This document shows, in pieces, positions 61,694 through 64,000 of a stretch of 64,000 nt of DNA. The notes beneath the pieces were generated by a model, which saw nothing but the letters and a program-made list of their open reading frames with translations, did no database searches and had not been told where the DNA came from. Position 1 is the stretch's first letter. Every line of letters starts with the position of its first letter. Origin of the DNA: Candidatus Aminicenantota bacterium. GTDB taxonomy: Bacteria > Acidobacteriota > Aminicenantia > Aminicenantales > Saccharicenantaceae. The stretch covers positions 332,437 through 396,436 of the forward strand of contig JACIYJ010000002.1 in assembly GCA_014360015.1 (NCBI GenBank), read 5' to 3'. Made by a program: the position numbers and the translations under genes.

Positions 61694-62527
61694 TTAGTTC
61701 TTTAGTTCTTTATTCTTTAACACTGCTACCAGATTAAGTTCTCTGAAATCAAAATAAGGTTGGACGACGATTTTTTTAAAAATTCCCTGTTCAGCCGAAA
61801 TGGAAACGATCTTACCAACCTTTAGCCCCGGGGGATAGATTTTATCAAGGCCAGAAGTCTGAATTTCATCTCCCTCAATTCCCGCAGTTGAAGAAGCCAT
61901 TACATACTTTATCAGGCATTTTCCCTGACCATCACCTGAGAGAATTCCGAGCATTTTATCAGTAGCCGAAATCACTGCCACTCCGCTTTCTTCAGAAGTT
62001 ATCAGAATAACCTTAGCTTCATGCCGAGCAATGGGTTCAGTGGTCCGGCCGACCAGGTTGCCGAATTTATCACAGACAGGAAGATTTTTGGTAATTCCAT
62101 CTTCAGACCCGCGGTCTATCACTGCCGAGCGAAAATAATTCGAGGTATCAAATCCGATGATTCTGGCGGCTACCACCGAGTCAGACAGCATTTTCAGAGT
62201 TTCTTCCAGCTCTTTTTGAGCCAGAGAAAGACTCAGACGCACCTTCAGAAGCTGCTTTTCCTGAGTTAGGAAAAAAATTTCTTTCTTTAACTCTTGATTT
62301 TCCTCCTGAACCTTCTTTAAATTCAAAAAATTTTCCCAGCTATCAACAACCAGCCGATATGAGCCAACCGCCACCCTTTGCACCGGAGCAAAAATTAGAA
62401 ACAGGATTCTTTCGAGTAGAGTCTGTTTGCTGCCGAGCGGGATCTGATAGGAAATCAAAAATAAATGAAGAAATACCAGAAAACCAGCCACAAAGAATTT
62501 ATTTTTGACCAGTCGGAAAAGTGACAT
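61694..62527 (-). CDS. mreC: Rod-shape protein MreC
   Basis: A 277-residue bitopic protein. It has an N-terminal membrane helix (10-28), a coiled coil (about 65-110, rich in Leu, Glu, Lys and Gln), and beta-barrel domains with ARIIGFDTSNYFRSAVIDRG, VISATDKMLGILSGDGQGK and EGDEIQTSGLDKIYPPGLKVG. The last block is a strong MreC signature. It organises PBP2 in the periplasm. Lies 19 bp after mreB. Confidence 0.93.
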   Translation of the reverse strand: MSLFRLVKNKFFVAGFLVFLHLFLISYQIPLGSKQTLLERILFLIFAPVQRVAVGSYRLVVDSWENFLNLKKVQEENQELKKEIFFLTQEKQLLKVRLSLSLAQKELEETLKMLSDSVVAARIIGFDTSNYFRSAVIDRGSEDGITKNLPVCDKFGNLVGRTTEPIARHEAKVILITSEESGVAVISATDKMLGILSGDGQGKCLIKYVMASSTAGIEGDEIQTSGLDKIYPPGLKVGKIVSISAEQGIFKKIVVQPYFDFRELNLVAVLKNKELKN

Positions 62528-62546
62528 TCGATTTCAGAAGTTTCCC

Positions 62547-63578
62547 TCACTCTAAGGAAATCTTTTTCAGCAGATCCAGGTCATCAAGCAATTTACCGGC
62601 ACCCATGACCACTGAAGTCAGTGGGTCTTCTGTCAGAAAAACAGGAAGTTGAGTTTCTTCCCGCAACCGTTTATCCAGATTTTTCAGCTGAGCGCCCCCA
62701 CCGGTCAGAATGATCCCGCGGTCGATGATATCAGCTGAGAGTTCAGGCGGAGTTCTCTCTAAAGCGACCCTGACCGCATTAATGATAGCGGTTACTACTT
62801 CTTCAATAGCTTCCCGGATTTCCTGGTCATCAACCACGATGGTCCGTGGAATTCCTTCCCTGAGGTCCCGACCTTTTATTTCCATAGTCAATGATTCATC
62901 CAGAGGATAAGCCGAGCCCAACTGTATCTTTACCTGTTCAGCCGTCTTTTCGCCGATCAGTAAGTTGTATTTCTTTTTGAGATACTGAATTATGGCTTCA
63001 TCCATTTCATTGCTGGCGATTCTTATGGAGTGATTAAAAACCACACCGTTCAGGGAAATCACCGCGATATCTGTGGTTCCGCCACCAATATCCACAATCA
63101 TGTTGCCCGTAGGTTCTGAAATCGGCAGATTGGCACCAACTGCCGCAGCCATAGGCTGCTCAACAATGTAAACTTCTGAAGCTTTAGCCCGGAGAGCCAC
63201 ATCTCTGACTGCCCGGCGTTCCACCTGGGTAATTCCGGTCGGGATGCCGATGACAATTCTCGGCCTTAGCAGAAACCCCCGGTTGTTCATTGCCTGTTTG
63301 ATGAAATAATCAAGCATCCGTTCAGCTATTTCAAAATCGGCGATGACTCCATCCCGCATGGGTTTGATAGCGACTACATTGTTTGGAGTTTTGCCGAGCA
63401 TTTCTTTGGCCCGGTTGCCAACAGCTTCAATCTTCCCGGTCTGTTTGTTAATCACCACGATGGATGGTTCCTGGACTACTATTCCTTTGCCCTTCAAATA
63501 GACCAGCGTGTTAGCCGTGCCCAGGTCAATAGCTAAATCGCAGAACAATCTGTCTTTTACCCAGCTCCAGAGGCTCAT
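62547..63578 (-). CDS. mreB: Cell-shape actin homologue MreB
   Basis: A 343-residue bacterial actin. Nucleotide-binding motifs are DLGTANTLVYLKGKGIV (phosphate 1), IVDIGGGTTDIAVISL (phosphate 2) and LTGGGAQLKNLDKRLREE (adenosine), with GRDLREGIPR in between. It forms membrane-bound filaments that steer lateral wall synthesis. An amphipathic N-terminus (MSLWSWVKDRLF) serves as membrane anchor. Start follows AAAGGA. First gene of the operon; a transposase fragment ends 38 bp upstream. Confidence 0.96.
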   Translation of the reverse strand: MSLWSWVKDRLFCDLAIDLGTANTLVYLKGKGIVVQEPSIVVINKQTGKIEAVGNRAKEMLGKTPNNVVAIKPMRDGVIADFEIAERMLDYFIKQAMNNRGFLLRPRIVIGIPTGITQVERRAVRDVALRAKASEVYIVEQPMAAAVGANLPISEPTGNMIVDIGGGTTDIAVISLNGVVFNHSIRIASNEMDEAIIQYLKKKYNLLIGEKTAEQVKIQLGSAYPLDESLTMEIKGRDLREGIPRTIVVDDQEIREAIEEVVTAIINAVRVALERTPPELSADIIDRGIILTGGGAQLKNLDKRLREETQLPVFLTEDPLTSVVMGAGKLLDDLDLLKKISLE

Positions 63579-63616
63579 GACAGTCCTTTCTTTTCTATTA
63601 AATTTCTTTAACAGAA

Positions 63617-64000
63617 TTATTTAGCACAAAAACCGGTGTCTGGCAAATGATATTTTGGCTGAACAAAACAAAAATGGTCCTTGGCTGATACATGGTATCC
63701 AGGTTGGGGGAAGAGCTTTGGATAAAGATCGACAAGCTTATCCAGCTGGACTACAGGAAACAGCGCTATTAGCTTCGGAAGCTTTGTTTCCATCCTGAGC
63801 TTATTGTATGGCGTCATACCCAGCGTCGAGTGATGTCGCAAAGTATTATACATAAACTGCCATCTTAAGGCTCTAAAGTAAAACTCCTTAAGGTCCGCAC
63901 AGCGTTCTATCTGCGGGATGTAGAACTCGTTATCATCAGTCTGATGCGACCGTTCCACGAAGGCCTGATACTCCTTCTTCCCCTTGGGTATATGCAAAAG
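63617..64000 (-). mobile_element. Transposase C-terminal fragment (IS3/IS481-like integrase core)
   Basis: The 3' part of a DDE-type transposase; the frame stays open at the window edge, so the N-terminus lies beyond. FVERSHQTDDNEFYIPQIER holds the catalytic Glu region of the integrase core. RWQFMYNTLRHHSTLGMTPY matches the usual C-terminal helix of IS3/IS481-type enzymes. A further 50 or so residues follow. It has the same orientation as mreB, and the insertion-sequence end must lie within the 38 bp before mreB unless it is a remnant. I could not identify a terminal inverted repeat. Confidence 0.8.

Overview
The window reads as chromosomal DNA of a Gram-negative (diderm), peptide- and glycan-scavenging heterotroph. 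It has a TonB-dependent receptor, an outer-membrane beta-barrel protein and many exported hydrolases. The closest match I can suggest is Candidatus Aminicenantes or a relative in the Acidobacteriota. That rests on the VPS10/Asp-box proteins, three C69 dipeptidases, the mre operon linked to a B12-binding-type radical SAM protein, and moderate GC. It is an inference, since there is no rRNA here. I see no tRNA, rRNA, CRISPR array or prophage.

Layout. 1-3.3 kb: an iron-sulfur flavoenzyme pair resembling amino-acid or opine dehydrogenases. 3.4-12 kb: exported hydrolases on the minus strand (a GH20 hexosaminidase and two sortilin/VPS10-like Asp-box proteins, one broken by apparent frameshifts), plus an AlkD-like remnant and a DUF2892 protein. 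12-15.5 kb: DUF4342, a DUF2207 membrane protein and a PilZ protein. 15.6-19.7 kb: a three-gene sugar operon (MFS symporter, Gfo/Idh/MocA oxidoreductase, and a TIM-barrel/DUF1080 fusion) that fits the oxidise-eliminate-hydrate route for 3-keto-glycosides. 19.7-22.7 kb: a gluzincin / beta-propeller / outer-membrane barrel protein.

22.9-30.6 kb (plus): an SPL-like radical SAM protein, an ion-transporter-like permease, a 53-residue membrane protein, an AspA/AstE-like zinc hydrolase, two tandem C69 dipeptidases and a DUF6305 protein. 30.7-34.2 kb (minus): a helical unknown, a serine hydrolase, a CBM9-like protein and a prolyl-tRNA deacylase. 34.2-38.1 kb: an OYE-type flavoenzyme and two PLP aminotransferase-like genes. 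38.4-42 kb: a probable lipid-headgroup cluster (LPG-synthase-type membrane protein, IPCT/DIPPS-like fusion, GT4 glycosyltransferase), followed by the internally deleted remnant of a POT peptide transporter. 42.5-44.6 kb: an M24 peptidase and an archaeal-type asparagine synthetase (AsnRS paralogue).

45-50.4 kb is a metal-uptake locus: nikR facing a minus-strand operon of TonB receptor, ECF S component, methyltransferase, EcfT and EcfA. A near-consensus promoter carries a NikR-like operator over its predicted start point. 50.5-55.7 kb: a Tat-exported M24 peptidase and an MFS transporter from divergent promoters, a third C69 dipeptidase and a WbqC protein. 55.7-63.6 kb is the cell-shape operon mreB-mreC-mreD-mrdA-rodA plus a fused radical SAM/DUF2344 protein. 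A transposase fragment sits 38 bp upstream of mreB and runs off the window edge.

Together the genes suggest a cell that breaks down amino sugars, glycosides and peptides outside the cytoplasm, imports the products, and feeds amino acids into aminotransferases and flavin dehydrogenases.
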